Shown piece after piece: positions 44,831-53,610 of a stretch of 64,000 nt of DNA. The notes beneath the pieces are model-generated. The model was not told where the DNA came from. It ran no database searches and saw only the letters and a list, made by a program, of their open reading frames with translations. Position 1 is the stretch's first letter; each line of letters begins with the position of its first letter. Origin of the DNA: Paenibacillus sp. XY044 (lineage in GTDB: Bacteria > Bacillota > Bacilli > Paenibacillales > Paenibacillaceae); NCBI RefSeq assembly GCF_002257645.1, contig NZ_NQMO01000003.1, positions 310,001 through 374,000 of the forward strand. The letters run 5' to 3'. The translations under genes were made by a program, and so were the position numbers.

Positions 44831-45079
44831 TACCGGTGGCTGCGTTAGATTCATACATTCGATCATTTTATAGATTGAACTCAAGGTTTTGAATCGCTAT
44901 CTTTTGATCACGGATCGCTTTTCGTGTAAGCGCATCAGGTTTCCTTGATTTCGTTCTATGTATATAGAATGAACTAAAGAAATAAATGTTATAGGCATAT
45001 TGGGCCGTTATAACAGGAAGTTCAAAGCAATACTTTAGTTCAATCTATGTAGTTGAAAGCATTTTGAGGAGGTTCACGA
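44831..45079 (+). promoter_or_regulatory. AT-rich leader region with interleaved inverted repeats
   Basis: No gene is seen. ATAGATTGAACT (44870-44881) is complementary to AGTTCAATCTAT (45037-45048), and TGAACTAAAG (44970-44979) is complementary to CTTTAGTTCA (45033-45042). The two pairings share bases 45037-45042 and exclude each other. A local TTCTAT/ATAGAA hairpin lies at 44954-44969. This may be a structured leader or an operator array for the next gene. Confidence 0.4.
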
Positions 45080-45589
45080 ATGGCCCGTTCATGGGAAAGA
45101 CAGGTAAGAAAAAACTCAACACAGCTAAACAAGCAGAGAAAGAAACAAGGGAAACCTTCCATCTATAGTTCGGGTGGTGCTCCGGCTGACATTTATAAAG
45201 GAAGAAACTACGTGCTTCCCATTACGATGGTCGCTCTTGCCGCGGTTTACTTTCTGCTCGGGATGATCGGACAGGAGGGAACGGCTGGCAGCATGACCTG
45301 GATCATTATGGCCATGTACGTGTTCCTCGGATTGATGATCTTTCTGCGCAGACCTTTCCTTCGTGTGGAGAAGAACGCCGTATCGACGATCAAGTTCAAC
45401 CGGGATCGGCGCCTGGCCGCCGACAATATCGCCAAGATCAAGCTGGCCAAAGGCTCTGTTGTGATTGAGCCGAAGGGCAAAGGCGGCAATTGGGTGTTTA
45501 CGCGCCTGATTAACCGTTACGACACCGAAGCCATGGGGGAACGTCTTGAGCGTTTTGCACTGACCCACAATATCCCCTTGGAAAAATAA
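45080..45589 (+). CDS. conserved membrane protein, two helices
   Basis: No named family recognised. The 169 residues start with a basic cytosolic stretch (SWERQVRKNSTQLNKQRKKQGK). Two membrane helices follow (about 49-66 and 74-92), then a cytosolic domain of some 75 residues (RVEKNAVSTIKFNRDRRLAADNI, KLAKGSVVIEPKGKGGNWVF) that looks like a small all-beta, PH-like fold. GAGGAGGTT gives a strong start. The long AT-rich repeat-bearing leader suggests control. Followed after 39 bases by the HAD gene. Confidence 0.7.
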   Translation: MARSWERQVRKNSTQLNKQRKKQGKPSIYSSGGAPADIYKGRNYVLPITMVALAAVYFLLGMIGQEGTAGSMTWIIMAMYVFLGLMIFLRRPFLRVEKNAVSTIKFNRDRRLAADNIAKIKLAKGSVVIEPKGKGGNWVFTRLINRYDTEAMGERLERFALTHNIPLEK

Positions 45590-45628
45590 ATAAATATAAG
45601 AGATAGCTGATGGAGAGGATGGAAGAGG

Positions 45629-46423
45629 ATGCCGGTACAAGCTGTTTTTTTCGATTTGGACGATACGCTGCTGTGGGATGAGCGAAGTGTGGTGGAATCC
45701 TTTGAAGCGGTATGCGAGACGGCCGCCAAGGCCAAGGGCATTGATGCCAAGCTGCTGGAAGAAGCGGTTCGCAGAGAAGCAAGGGATCTGTATCAATCCT
45801 ATGACACATTCGCATTTACCCAAATGATTGGGATCAACCCGTTTGAAGGGCTTTGGGCCAACTTCAGTGCAGGCGAACAACCTGAGTTTCGCAGACTTGA
45901 GGAGCTCGCTCCGGGCTACCGCAAGGAATCGTGGCAGCGCGGGCTGCTTAAGCTTGGAGTCGACGATGAACAGCTGGCCGGAGAATTAGCAGAGCAGTTT
46001 GCCGCTGAGCGTCGTTCCCGCCCCCATGTATATGAGGAAACTTTCCAGGTGCTGGACGAATTGAAAGGGAGCAAGAAGCTGCTTCTTCTGACGAACGGCT
46101 GCCCTGCGCTTCAGCAGGAGAAGATCGCTGGCGTTCCTGATCTTGCCCCATATTTTGACGAGATCGTCATTTCAGGCACATTCGGCAAAGGCAAACCGGA
46201 TCCGACCATCTTCGAACATGCGCTATCTTTGCTTGGATTGACCCCGGAACAGACCCTCATGGTCGGGGACAAGCAGACAACCGACATCAAGGGCGGAAAC
46301 AGCGCTGGACTGACCACGGTATGGATCAACCGCACCGGGAAGGCTAAGGATCCGTCCATCGAGCCTGATTACGAAATCAAGCATCTGTCCGAGCTGCATC
46401 GCATCATTGCCGAACGGCCTTAA
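45629..46423 (+). CDS. HAD superfamily hydrolase
   Basis: Predicted phosphatase of 264 residues. Motif I FFDLDDTLLWDE (Asp nucleophile near residue 9), a helical C1 cap, motif II LLTNG, motif III Lys in FGKGKPDP, and motif IV VGDKQTTDIKGG. The layout resembles the YsaA/YfnB pyrimidine or phosphoglycolate-type HADs; the substrate is not determinable. Probably co-transcribed with the preceding membrane protein gene. Confidence 0.88.
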   Translation: MPVQAVFFDLDDTLLWDERSVVESFEAVCETAAKAKGIDAKLLEEAVRREARDLYQSYDTFAFTQMIGINPFEGLWANFSAGEQPEFRRLEELAPGYRKESWQRGLLKLGVDDEQLAGELAEQFAAERRSRPHVYEETFQVLDELKGSKKLLLLTNGCPALQQEKIAGVPDLAPYFDEIVISGTFGKGKPDPTIFEHALSLLGLTPEQTLMVGDKQTTDIKGGNSAGLTTVWINRTGKAKDPSIEPDYEIKHLSELHRIIAERP

Positions 46424-46450
46424 GTCAGTCTTAAGTCGGTCTTATTCGTT

Positions 46451-46490
46451 AGCCTGCCATGTGGGGTACCCCCTCATTCGGCGGGCTTTC
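46451..46490 (+). terminator. terminator of the HAD gene
   Basis: AGCCTGCC/GGCGGGCT stem enclosing GGGGTACCCC, followed by a short TTTC. Confidence 0.6.
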
Positions 46491-46660
46491 ATTATGATTT
46501 GCGCGTGTGAAGGATCATTTCTCCTAACGAGACCGTCCTCCAGTGAATTTGTCCCATTTTGTTAACAGACGACATGTTTGGGCGGCGCAATAATTATGTA
46601 TAATGATGAAGAATATGGACAAACAGCATACATAGATAGATATATAGGGAGTGACTTCGC

Positions 46661-47071
46661 TTGAGAAAATACGGTTTTATTGCCTTACTGCTGCTGGCGG
46701 TATGGAGTATAGCGGGCTGCGGCAGCGGCGGCGGTCATGCGGGCATGGACATGAGCGAGAGCATGATGGATCCCGTGCAGGTGGATCTGAGCTGGATGCC
46801 GGAGCAAGCCAAGGCAGGAGATCAAGTTACCATAGAGGTAAACGTAACGCAAAAGGATAAACCGGTCGAGAAGGCTGACGAGGTCATGATCGAAATCTCG
46901 AAGGAAGGCGACAGCGGCAGCCACGAAAAGGTGGCCGCGCAGAATGCCGGAGGCGGGAAGTATACTCTCGATAAAACCTTCGAACAGGCGGGCACCTACA
47001 GCATTACCTCGCATGTTACGGTAGGCCCGCAGCATACGATGCCGACGAAAAAGCTGACCGTGACGGAATAA
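46661..47071 (+). CDS. YtkA-like domain lipoprotein
   Basis: A 136-residue lipoprotein (signal LLLLAVWSIAGC). Directly after the lipidated Cys is a His/Met-rich stretch (HAGMDMSESMMD) like those that bind copper. The rest is a single immunoglobulin-like YtkA/FixH-type domain (VQVDLSWMPEQAKAGDQVTIEV to SHVTVGPQHTMPTKKLTV). A role in metal handling at the membrane is inferred from the His/Met residues. TTG start with GGGAGTGA upstream; TATAAT at 46599 is its probable -10 with a poor -35. Confidence 0.78.
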   Translation: MRKYGFIALLLLAVWSIAGCGSGGGHAGMDMSESMMDPVQVDLSWMPEQAKAGDQVTIEVNVTQKDKPVEKADEVMIEISKEGDSGSHEKVAAQNAGGGKYTLDKTFEQAGTYSITSHVTVGPQHTMPTKKLTVTE

Positions 47072-47135
47072 TCAGCATCATTTTTCGTTTGGCAGTGGAC
47101 GTTATCAAATTGGACGACAAATGGCTATAACGACA

Positions 47136-47173
47136 AGCAACCCCCGTTCTTCCGTGCGAAGGCGGGGGTTGCT
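47136..47173. terminator. strong hairpin between convergent genes
   Basis: AGCAACCCCCG/CGGGGGTTGCT, an 11-bp perfect stem between the convergent YtkA-like and mtnD genes; no T run on either side, so terminator strength is uncertain. Confidence 0.5.
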
Positions 47174-47196
47174 GCGTATATCGCTATGCCTTAGGA

Positions 47197-47736
47197 TTAG
47201 GCCTGGAAGCTTGGGTCCTGCACCGGATGAGCGACCCAACCGTTTTCCTCGATAAAGAGGCGTACGGCGATGATTTTGCGGTTGTCCATCAGTGTAAAGA
47301 AGTGGTTTGTATTTTCCGGAACGGAGATGACGTCGCCTGCTTCAAGCTCGACGTTAAAGTAGCCGATGTCGCCTGCGCCCTTGATCACGAAGATGCCTTT
47401 GCCGCCGACGATCGCGCGGATTTCGTCCTCGGTGTGGGTATGAACCTCTTCGAACTTATTCAGCAACTCTTCCAGGTTCGGCGTTGTGTCGGACAGGGTG
47501 ATGACATCCCAGATCTTGTAGCCGCGGCGGGCAGCCAGATCACGGATTTCCTCATCGTAGGTGTCCAGAATCTGCTTCTTCTGCTCATCGTTCAGTTGAA
47601 AATTGGTTTGAAGCTCCAGAGGCAGCTTGGAAGCATCCCATTTTTCATAAAGAACGTTCTGATTGTTGAGGAACTCACGAACATTATCGTCGCCGGTAAT
47701 CCGTTCGTTCGTATTGCGAATCACGATTTCAGCCAT
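47197..47736 (-). CDS. mtnD: acireductone dioxygenase
   Basis: Cupin enzyme of the methionine salvage pathway that oxidises acireductone to 2-oxo-4-methylthiobutyrate and formate (iron form). The 179 residues hold the metal ligands in VHTHTEDEIR (two His and a Glu) and the later His in VPENTNHFFTL. No other mtn gene is nearby, so it is separated from the usual mtn cluster. Own sigma-A promoter, divergent from metH, which recycles homocysteine to methionine. Confidence 0.92.
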   Translation of the reverse strand: MAEIVIRNTNERITGDDNVREFLNNQNVLYEKWDASKLPLELQTNFQLNDEQKKQILDTYDEEIRDLAARRGYKIWDVITLSDTTPNLEELLNKFEEVHTHTEDEIRAIVGGKGIFVIKGAGDIGYFNVELEAGDVISVPENTNHFFTLMDNRKIIAVRLFIEENGWVAHPVQDPSFQA

Positions 47737-47770
47737 CTCTAAACCCTCTTTTCCACTTGGATTAATTCAT

Positions 47771-47799
47771 ATTATAGCGAACCATACTTTTCTTGTCGA
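47771..47799 (-). promoter_or_regulatory. sigma-A promoter of mtnD
   Basis: On the minus strand TCGACA, 17-base spacer, TATAAT. Confidence 0.75.
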
Positions 47800-47914
47800 T
47801 TATATATTAAACGAAAATCAGGAGCAAAACCCTGCCTCAAGGCATTTCTTGCACTTTTCTAATAAGGGCTATTCTGATAAACTAAGATTTAACGTTTGGC
47901 AGGGGGGACACACA

Positions 47915-50900
47915 GTGAATAGACCTGACTTGAAGGAATTATTGAAAGAACGAATATTGATATTGGACGGTGCCATGGGTACCATGATCCAGCAGGTCGA
48001 CCTTGGCCCTCAGGATTTTGGTGGGGAAGAGCTGGAAGGCTGTAATGAAATGCTGGTCATTACGCGTCCCGATGTGATTGAACAGATTCACGAGAAGTAT
48101 CTGGAAGCCGGGGCGGATCTCATAGAAACGAATACGTTCGGCGCAACCTCGGTCGTGCTGTCCGAATACGACATTCCTGAGAAGGCGCGGGAGATTAATC
48201 TTCTTGCTGCGGAAATTGCTCGCAGAGCGGCGGATAAGTTCAGCACGCCGGACAAGCCGAGATACGTGATCGGCGCGATCGGTCCGACGACGAAGACCCT
48301 GTCGGTCACCGGCGGGGTAACTTTTGAAGAGCTCGTGAACAGCTATGAGGAGCAGGCGGTTGCCCTGATTGAGGGCAAGGTCGACGCCCTGTTGCTTGAA
48401 ACGAGCCAGGATACGCTGAATGTGAAAGCTGGCAGCATCGGAATCCGGAATGCCTTTGCAAGCACCGGTATTACGCTGCCGATCATGATTTCCGGTACGA
48501 TCGAGCCGATGGGGACGACACTGGCCGGGCAGAACATTGAAGCGTTCTACATTTCGCTGGAGCATTTGAACCCGATTTCGGTCGGTCTCAACTGTGCGAC
48601 AGGTCCGGAATTCATGCGAGACCACATCCGTTCGCTCGCCGCCATGGCCAAAACGGCGGTCAGCTGCTATCCGAATGCCGGACTTCCTGATGAAAACGGG
48701 CATTACCATGAGTCTCCGGAGTCGCTGGCCCGGAAAATGGAAGCCTTTGCGGAGCAGGGCTGGCTTAATATTGCCGGAGGCTGCTGCGGCACGACCCCGG
48801 ATCATATCCGGGCACTGAACGAGGTTATGAAGGGCTACCAGCCGCGTCAAATGGACGGGAGTCACCCGCCGGCGCTGTCCGGGATCGATCCCATATACAT
48901 TGAGTCCGACAACCGGCCTTATATGGTGGGTGAGCGGACCAACGTGCTCGGATCACGCAAATTCAAGCGTCTGATCGTGGAAGGAAAGTACGAGGAAGCT
49001 TCGGAGATCGCCCGCGCCCAGGTCAAGAACGGAGCGCATGTCATCGACGTGTGCGTTCAGGATCCGGACCGGGATGAAGCGGAGGATGTCAAGCTGTTCC
49101 TGGAGCTTGTCGTGAAAAAGGTTAAAGTGCCGCTCATGATCGACACGACCGACCCGAAGGTCATCGATCTGGCGCTGAAATATTCGCAGGGTAAGGCGAT
49201 TATTAACTCCATTAACCTTGAAGATGGTGAAGAAAAATTCGAAAATGTGACGCCGCTCATCCATAAATACGGGGCTGCCGTCGTGGTTGGCACCATCGAT
49301 GAGAGCGGACAGGCCATTGACCGGGGCGACAAGCTGAATGTGGCCAAGCGATCGTACGATCTGCTCGTTCGTAAATACGGCATTCCCGCCGAGGATCTGA
49401 TTTTCGACACGCTCGTGTTCCCGGTAGGTACCGGGGATGAGCAGTATATCGGCTCCGCCAAGGAAACGATTGAAGGGATCCGGTTGATCAAGGAAGCGAT
49501 GCCGGAATGCCATACCATCCTCGGCATCAGCAACGTCTCGTTCGGCTTGCCGGAAGCGGGCCGTGAAGTGCTGAACTCCGTATTCCTGTACGAGTGTACG
49601 AAAGCCGGCTTGGACTATGCCATCGTAAACACCGAGAAGCTGGAGCGCTATGCTTCGATTTCCGAAGCGGAACGGAAGCTGGCTGAAGACCTGATCTACA
49701 ATACGAACGACGAGACGCTGGCCTCATTTGTAGCTGCGTTCCGGAACAAGAAGGTCGAGAAGAAGGAAAAAATATCGAATCTGTCGCTGGAAGAGCGGCT
49801 GGCTACCTATATCGTTGAAGGAACCAAAGAAGGGCTTATTCCCGACTTGGACGCTGCGCTGCAGAAATACAGCGCCCTGGAGATTATCAATGGGCCGCTC
49901 ATGGACGGCATGTCCGAGGTCGGACGACTGTTCAACAATAACGAGCTGATCGTAGCGGAGGTGCTGCAGAGCGCCGAGGTCATGAAAGCGTCCGTGTCCT
50001 ATCTGGAGCCTTTTATGGAAAAAAACGAAACGTCCGTCAAAGGAAAGATGCTCCTGGCCACCGTCAAAGGCGACGTGCATGACATCGGTAAAAACTTGGT
50101 CGAGATCATCCTCTCGAACAATGGTTACCAAATCGTCAATTTGGGTATAAAAGTACCACCGGAGACGATCATCGAGGCTTACCGGAAGGAACAAGCCGAT
50201 TTGATCGGACTATCCGGGCTGCTGGTGAAATCCGCGCAGCAAATGGTCGTGACCGCGCAAGACTTGAAAAATGCCGGCGTGAAGGTGCCGATCATGGTCG
50301 GCGGAGCGGCATTGACCCGCAGATTTACCAAAACGCGAATCCGGCCGGAGTATGAAGGAATGGTCGTGTACGCGAAGGATGCCATGGACGGGCTTGACCT
50401 GGCGAACAAGCTGATGAATCCGGAGCAGCGGCGCCTAATGGAGGCCGAAATGGAAGCGGAGCTCGAGGCGCTTTTGGCGGAAACGGAAAAGCCGGCTGAA
50501 CTGCCGGAACTGACCCGTGCGGCCAAGTCCAACGTGTCGACAGATGTCCCGGTCTTTACCCCGCCGGATTTGGAGCGGCACATTATCCGCAACTATCCGA
50601 TCAGCCATATCATCCCGTACATGAACATGCAGATGCTGCTAGGCCATCATTTGGGATTGCGCGGACAGGTAGAACAGCTGCTGGCGAACGGTGACGAAAA
50701 AGCTCTGGATTTGAAAGCGACGGTCGACGACGTGCTGGAACAGGCGACCCGGGACGGGATCATCCAAGCACATGCAATGTACCGCTTCTTCCCTGCGCAA
50801 TCGAGGGGCAACGACATTGTCATCTACGATCCGGAGGATCATGCCAAGGTGCTGCATACGTTTACGTTCCCGCGCCAGAACGTGGCTCCGTTCCTCTGCC

Positions 50901-51358
50901 TCGCCGATTTCCTGAAATCGGTCGACAGCGGCAAGATGGACTACGTCGGCTTCCTGGTCGTTACGGCCGGACAAGGCATTTCGAAGCTTTCTTCGGAGTG
51001 GAAGGATAAAGGGGATTATCTGAAGTCCCACGTCCTGCAATCCGTAGCTCTTGAGACCGCCGAGGCGCTGGCCGAGCGCGTCCATCATATGATGCGGGAT
51101 ACCTGGGGCTTCCCGGACCCTTCAGATATGACGATGAAGCAGCGCCACGGTGCGCGGTACCAAGGCATTCGCGTTTCCTTTGGATACCCGGCATGCCCGG
51201 ATCTGGAGGATCAGGAACCGCTCTTCAAGCTGATGGAGCCGGAGGATATCGGCGTACAACTGACCGAAGGCTTTATGATGGAGCCTGAGGCTTCGGTGTC
51301 GGCGATGGTGTTTGCCCATCCGGAAGCACGGTATTTTAATGTCGATAAAGTAAAATAA
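47915..51358 (+). CDS. metH: cobalamin-dependent methionine synthase
   Basis: Methylates homocysteine from methyltetrahydrofolate via methylcobalamin. The 1147 residues contain all modules. The homocysteine domain (about 1-320) has zinc cysteines in GLNCATGP and GGCCGT. The pterin domain starts at VGERTNVLGSRKFK (about 345), then comes the helical cap (about 630-700). The cobalamin domain has D-V-H-D-I-G, His near 722, and the AdoMet reactivation domain (about 880-1147) has RYQGIRVSFGYPACPD. GTG start with AGGGGGG eight bases upstream; an in-frame ORF extends to 47663 but lies antisense to mtnD. No cobalamin or SAM riboswitch precedes it. Confidence 0.94.
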   Translation: MNRPDLKELLKERILILDGAMGTMIQQVDLGPQDFGGEELEGCNEMLVITRPDVIEQIHEKYLEAGADLIETNTFGATSVVLSEYDIPEKAREINLLAAEIARRAADKFSTPDKPRYVIGAIGPTTKTLSVTGGVTFEELVNSYEEQAVALIEGKVDALLLETSQDTLNVKAGSIGIRNAFASTGITLPIMISGTIEPMGTTLAGQNIEAFYISLEHLNPISVGLNCATGPEFMRDHIRSLAAMAKTAVSCYPNAGLPDENGHYHESPESLARKMEAFAEQGWLNIAGGCCGTTPDHIRALNEVMKGYQPRQMDGSHPPALSGIDPIYIESDNRPYMVGERTNVLGSRKFKRLIVEGKYEEASEIARAQVKNGAHVIDVCVQDPDRDEAEDVKLFLELVVKKVKVPLMIDTTDPKVIDLALKYSQGKAIINSINLEDGEEKFENVTPLIHKYGAAVVVGTIDESGQAIDRGDKLNVAKRSYDLLVRKYGIPAEDLIFDTLVFPVGTGDEQYIGSAKETIEGIRLIKEAMPECHTILGISNVSFGLPEAGREVLNSVFLYECTKAGLDYAIVNTEKLERYASISEAERKLAEDLIYNTNDETLASFVAAFRNKKVEKKEKISNLSLEERLATYIVEGTKEGLIPDLDAALQKYSALEIINGPLMDGMSEVGRLFNNNELIVAEVLQSAEVMKASVSYLEPFMEKNETSVKGKMLLATVKGDVHDIGKNLVEIILSNNGYQIVNLGIKVPPETIIEAYRKEQADLIGLSGLLVKSAQQMVVTAQDLKNAGVKVPIMVGGAALTRRFTKTRIRPEYEGMVVYAKDAMDGLDLANKLMNPEQRRLMEAEMEAELEALLAETEKPAELPELTRAAKSNVSTDVPVFTPPDLERHIIRNYPISHIIPYMNMQMLLGHHLGLRGQVEQLLANGDEKALDLKATVDDVLEQATRDGIIQAHAMYRFFPAQSRGNDIVIYDPEDHAKVLHTFTFPRQNVAPFLCLADFLKSVDSGKMDYVGFLVVTAGQGISKLSSEWKDKGDYLKSHVLQSVALETAEALAERVHHMMRDTWGFPDPSDMTMKQRHGARYQGIRVSFGYPACPDLEDQEPLFKLMEPEDIGVQLTEGFMMEPEASVSAMVFAHPEARYFNVDKVK

Positions 51359-51398
51359 TATAACGTTCGGTTCACGGCCGAATCGAAGCAAATGTCAG

Positions 51399-51428
51399 CA
51401 AAACCCTCCGATTGTTCGGGGGTTTTTT
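51399..51428 (+). terminator. terminator of metH
   Basis: AAACCCTCCGA-TTGT-TCGGGGGTTT stem and T run. Confidence 0.85.
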
Positions 51429-51461
51429 GCTGGCGCATTCTTGGAAAGAAGGTATGGCGTT

Positions 51462-52394
51462 ATGGAACTGGAGTTTTTGGGTACCAATGCGGGGGTTCCT
51501 TCCCTGCAGCGGAACGTGACATCGATGGCGCTTCGGATGTACGAGGAGCGGAGAAGCTTCTGGATGTTCGATTGCGGTGAAGGCACGCAGCACCAAATCC
51601 TGCGGTCTTCATTAAAGCTGAGCAAGCTGGAGAAAATCTTTATGACCCACTTGCATGGTGATCATATATTCGGTCTTCCCGGGCTGCTGTCCAGCAGATC
51701 CAATCAGGGCGGCACGACACCGCTGCAGCTGTACGGACCGCCGGGGATCAAACAGTACATAGATACGTCGCTTGAGCTCAGCCAATCCAGAATCGAGTTT
51801 GAGCTGGACGTAATTGAGCATACGGGGGGAGTCATTTTTGAAGACGGGGAGGTCCGGGTGGAATCCCTCCTGCTGGAGCACCGCATTGACAGCTACGGGT
51901 ACCGGATCATTGAAAAAGACAAACCCGGCAGTTTGGACTTGAAAAGAATGGCTGCATATGGGCTGAAGCCAGGTCCGATCTACGGCCGTTTGAAGCGGGG
52001 GGAGAGCATCGACCTGGAAGATGGCCGGGTGCTGACTCCAGCCGATGTGCTCGGTGCGCCAAAGAAGGGGCGCGTAGTTACGATCTTGGGCGATACCCGC
52101 CCATGTGCCAACGTTCTGCCGCTGGCGGAACATGCCGACCTCCTCGTTCATGAAGCCACGTTTCTTCACGAGCTTCATGAGACCGCGCACAACTATCATC
52201 ACAGCACGGCCCTTCAGGCCGCAGAAGCTGCCCGCGACGCGGGGGCGAAAGAACTGATTTTAACGCACTTCAGCTCCCGTTATAAGGATATCGAGCATCT
52301 GCAGCCGCTTTTGGCGGAAGCGAGATCCGTTTTTCCGAAAACGCTGCTGGCCGAAGAATTGGTGCTGTTTCCGGTTACCCGCCATGAAGAATAG
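51462..52394 (+). CDS. rnz: ribonuclease Z
   Basis: Metallo-beta-lactamase-fold endonuclease that trims tRNA 3' ends lacking encoded CCA. The 310 residues carry the zinc motif THLHGDHIFGLPGLL near residue 63, FLGTNAGVPS at the N-terminus, the flexible exosite arm (GLKPGPIYGRLKRGE), GDTRPC and the final HFSSRY. Length matches the short bacterial RNase Z. The start ATG has AGAAGGT upstream. Monocistronic. Confidence 0.95.
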   Translation: MELEFLGTNAGVPSLQRNVTSMALRMYEERRSFWMFDCGEGTQHQILRSSLKLSKLEKIFMTHLHGDHIFGLPGLLSSRSNQGGTTPLQLYGPPGIKQYIDTSLELSQSRIEFELDVIEHTGGVIFEDGEVRVESLLLEHRIDSYGYRIIEKDKPGSLDLKRMAAYGLKPGPIYGRLKRGESIDLEDGRVLTPADVLGAPKKGRVVTILGDTRPCANVLPLAEHADLLVHEATFLHELHETAHNYHHSTALQAAEAARDAGAKELILTHFSSRYKDIEHLQPLLAEARSVFPKTLLAEELVLFPVTRHEE

Positions 52395-52414
52395 TGAAGA
52401 TAATCGGCACGAGG

Positions 52415-52445
52415 AAAAAAAGGCTCTGGGCGGGCCTTTTTTCTT
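52415..52445 (+). terminator. terminator of rnz
   Basis: AAAAAAGGC/GCCTTTTTT stem with a TCTGGGCGG loop and trailing T residues. Confidence 0.85.
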
Positions 52446-52610
52446 TTAAAGATATGAGTAAGGGGAAGCAGCATTGCCCGGGAAAATGATTATTTTCCGG
52501 GAAAGCGCAGGAAATGACACAACTTTGCACAATTGGACTTCCTGTGGTAGGTTTCGGGGGTGCGCTTGGCGAAAAAATGGAGATAAGCGTCCTTAGCGTC
52601 GTTCTTCCGG

Positions 52611-52640
52611 TTGCCACATTCCTCCGTTTTCTTTTACAAT
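52611..52640 (+). promoter_or_regulatory. sigma-A promoter of the YutF-like gene
   Basis: TTGCCA, 18-base spacer, TACAAT. The region 52446-52610 in front of it holds nothing I can name. Confidence 0.7.
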
Positions 52641-52658
52641 GGAACAAGCTGGGTTACA

Positions 52659-52700
52659 GGAAGCCTGCCAATCGGTCGTTTTGGCCGGCGTCAGGCTTTT
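52659..52700 (+). promoter_or_regulatory. leader hairpin of the YutF-like gene
   Basis: AAGCCTG/CAGGCTT stem enclosing CCAATCGG/CCGG elements, ending in TTTTC, within the 100-base leader between promoter and start. Possible weak attenuator. Confidence 0.35.
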
Positions 52701-52742
52701 CGTAGCTATAGGGTTTTACTAGATGAAACGAGGTTATGTCCA

Positions 52743-53540
52743 TTGAACACACTGAGAACTACCCGCGGTCTGCTGATTGACCTGGACGGAACGTTATATC
52801 ACGGGAAACATATGATACCCGGAGCGGACATTCTAATTCGGACGCTGAAGTCGCGACAAATCCCTTATTTGTTCGTGACGAACAATTCTTCGAAAACGCC
52901 GGACATGGTAGCGACCCATTTGAACGAGATGGGTGTTCCCGCCGAAAAAGAAGAGGTTTGCACCTCGTCGCTGGCCGCAGCACGGTATATCGCAGAAGAA
53001 TTTCCAGGGGCCAGAGTGGCTATGCTAGGGGAAGACGGACTTCGGCAAGCTTTGCTTGAGGAAGGGCTTAAGCTTGTCGAGGAAGCGCCTGAATTTGTCG
53101 TTCAAGGCATTGACCGTTCCTTTACATATGATACACTCGCCCAGGCCGTTCGCTGGATCAGCGAAGGTGCCCGCTATGTGCTGACCAATCCCGACCTCCT
53201 GCTCCCTTCCGATCATGGGCTTGTTCCCGGAGCCGGCTCGCTTGGAGCAGCGATTGAAGCGGCTTCCGGCGTCAAACCGATTGTCATCGGGAAGCCTTCG
53301 AGCCACTTGATGAAATATGCCACCGATCGGCTGCGGCTGTCGCCGACGGAAGCAACCGTGATCGGAGATAATATGCGCACAGACATAGCGGCTGGAGCTG
53401 CCGCTGGTTGTCAGACGATTCTGGTTCTGACCGGACTGACGACGGAGAGCAACATGCAGGCGCACATCGATGCGGCCGGCATCACTCCGGACATCATTTG
53501 CCGAGACCTGGCCGAGTTGACTCAACTGCTGTGTCCCTGA
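52743..53540 (+). CDS. HAD-IIA sugar/aryl phosphatase (YutF/NagD-like)
   Basis: A 265-residue HAD phosphatase of the type TIGR calls 4-nitrophenylphosphatase-like. Motif I LLIDLDGTLYHG, motif II FVTNNSSKTP, a C2 cap (about 75-180) containing VQGIDRSFTYDTLAQAV, motif III GKPS and motif IV VIGDNMRTDIAAG. The subgroup dephosphorylates small sugar phosphates; the physiological substrate is not shown. TTG start nine bases after GAGGT; an in-frame extension to 52611 lies across the promoter and is rejected. Confidence 0.88.
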   Translation: MNTLRTTRGLLIDLDGTLYHGKHMIPGADILIRTLKSRQIPYLFVTNNSSKTPDMVATHLNEMGVPAEKEEVCTSSLAAARYIAEEFPGARVAMLGEDGLRQALLEEGLKLVEEAPEFVVQGIDRSFTYDTLAQAVRWISEGARYVLTNPDLLLPSDHGLVPGAGSLGAAIEAASGVKPIVIGKPSSHLMKYATDRLRLSPTEATVIGDNMRTDIAAGAAAGCQTILVLTGLTTESNMQAHIDAAGITPDIICRDLAELTQLLCP

Positions 53541-53610
53541 CCACTTGAAGGACTTTTTTTCACATTCTCACGAACATCCGCAATGGATTTTGAAAGGATA
53601 GATGAACAAG

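Noticed and set aside
46428..46452. Imperfect tandem TAAGTCAGTCT/TAAGTCGGTCT after the HAD gene
   Set aside because: Two short copies only, overlapping the stop codon; no evidence of function.
47663..47914. 84-codon N-terminal extension of metH
   Set aside because: It would lie antisense to the start of mtnD, while the GTG at 47915 has a strong AGGGGGG site and begins at the conserved MetH N-terminus.
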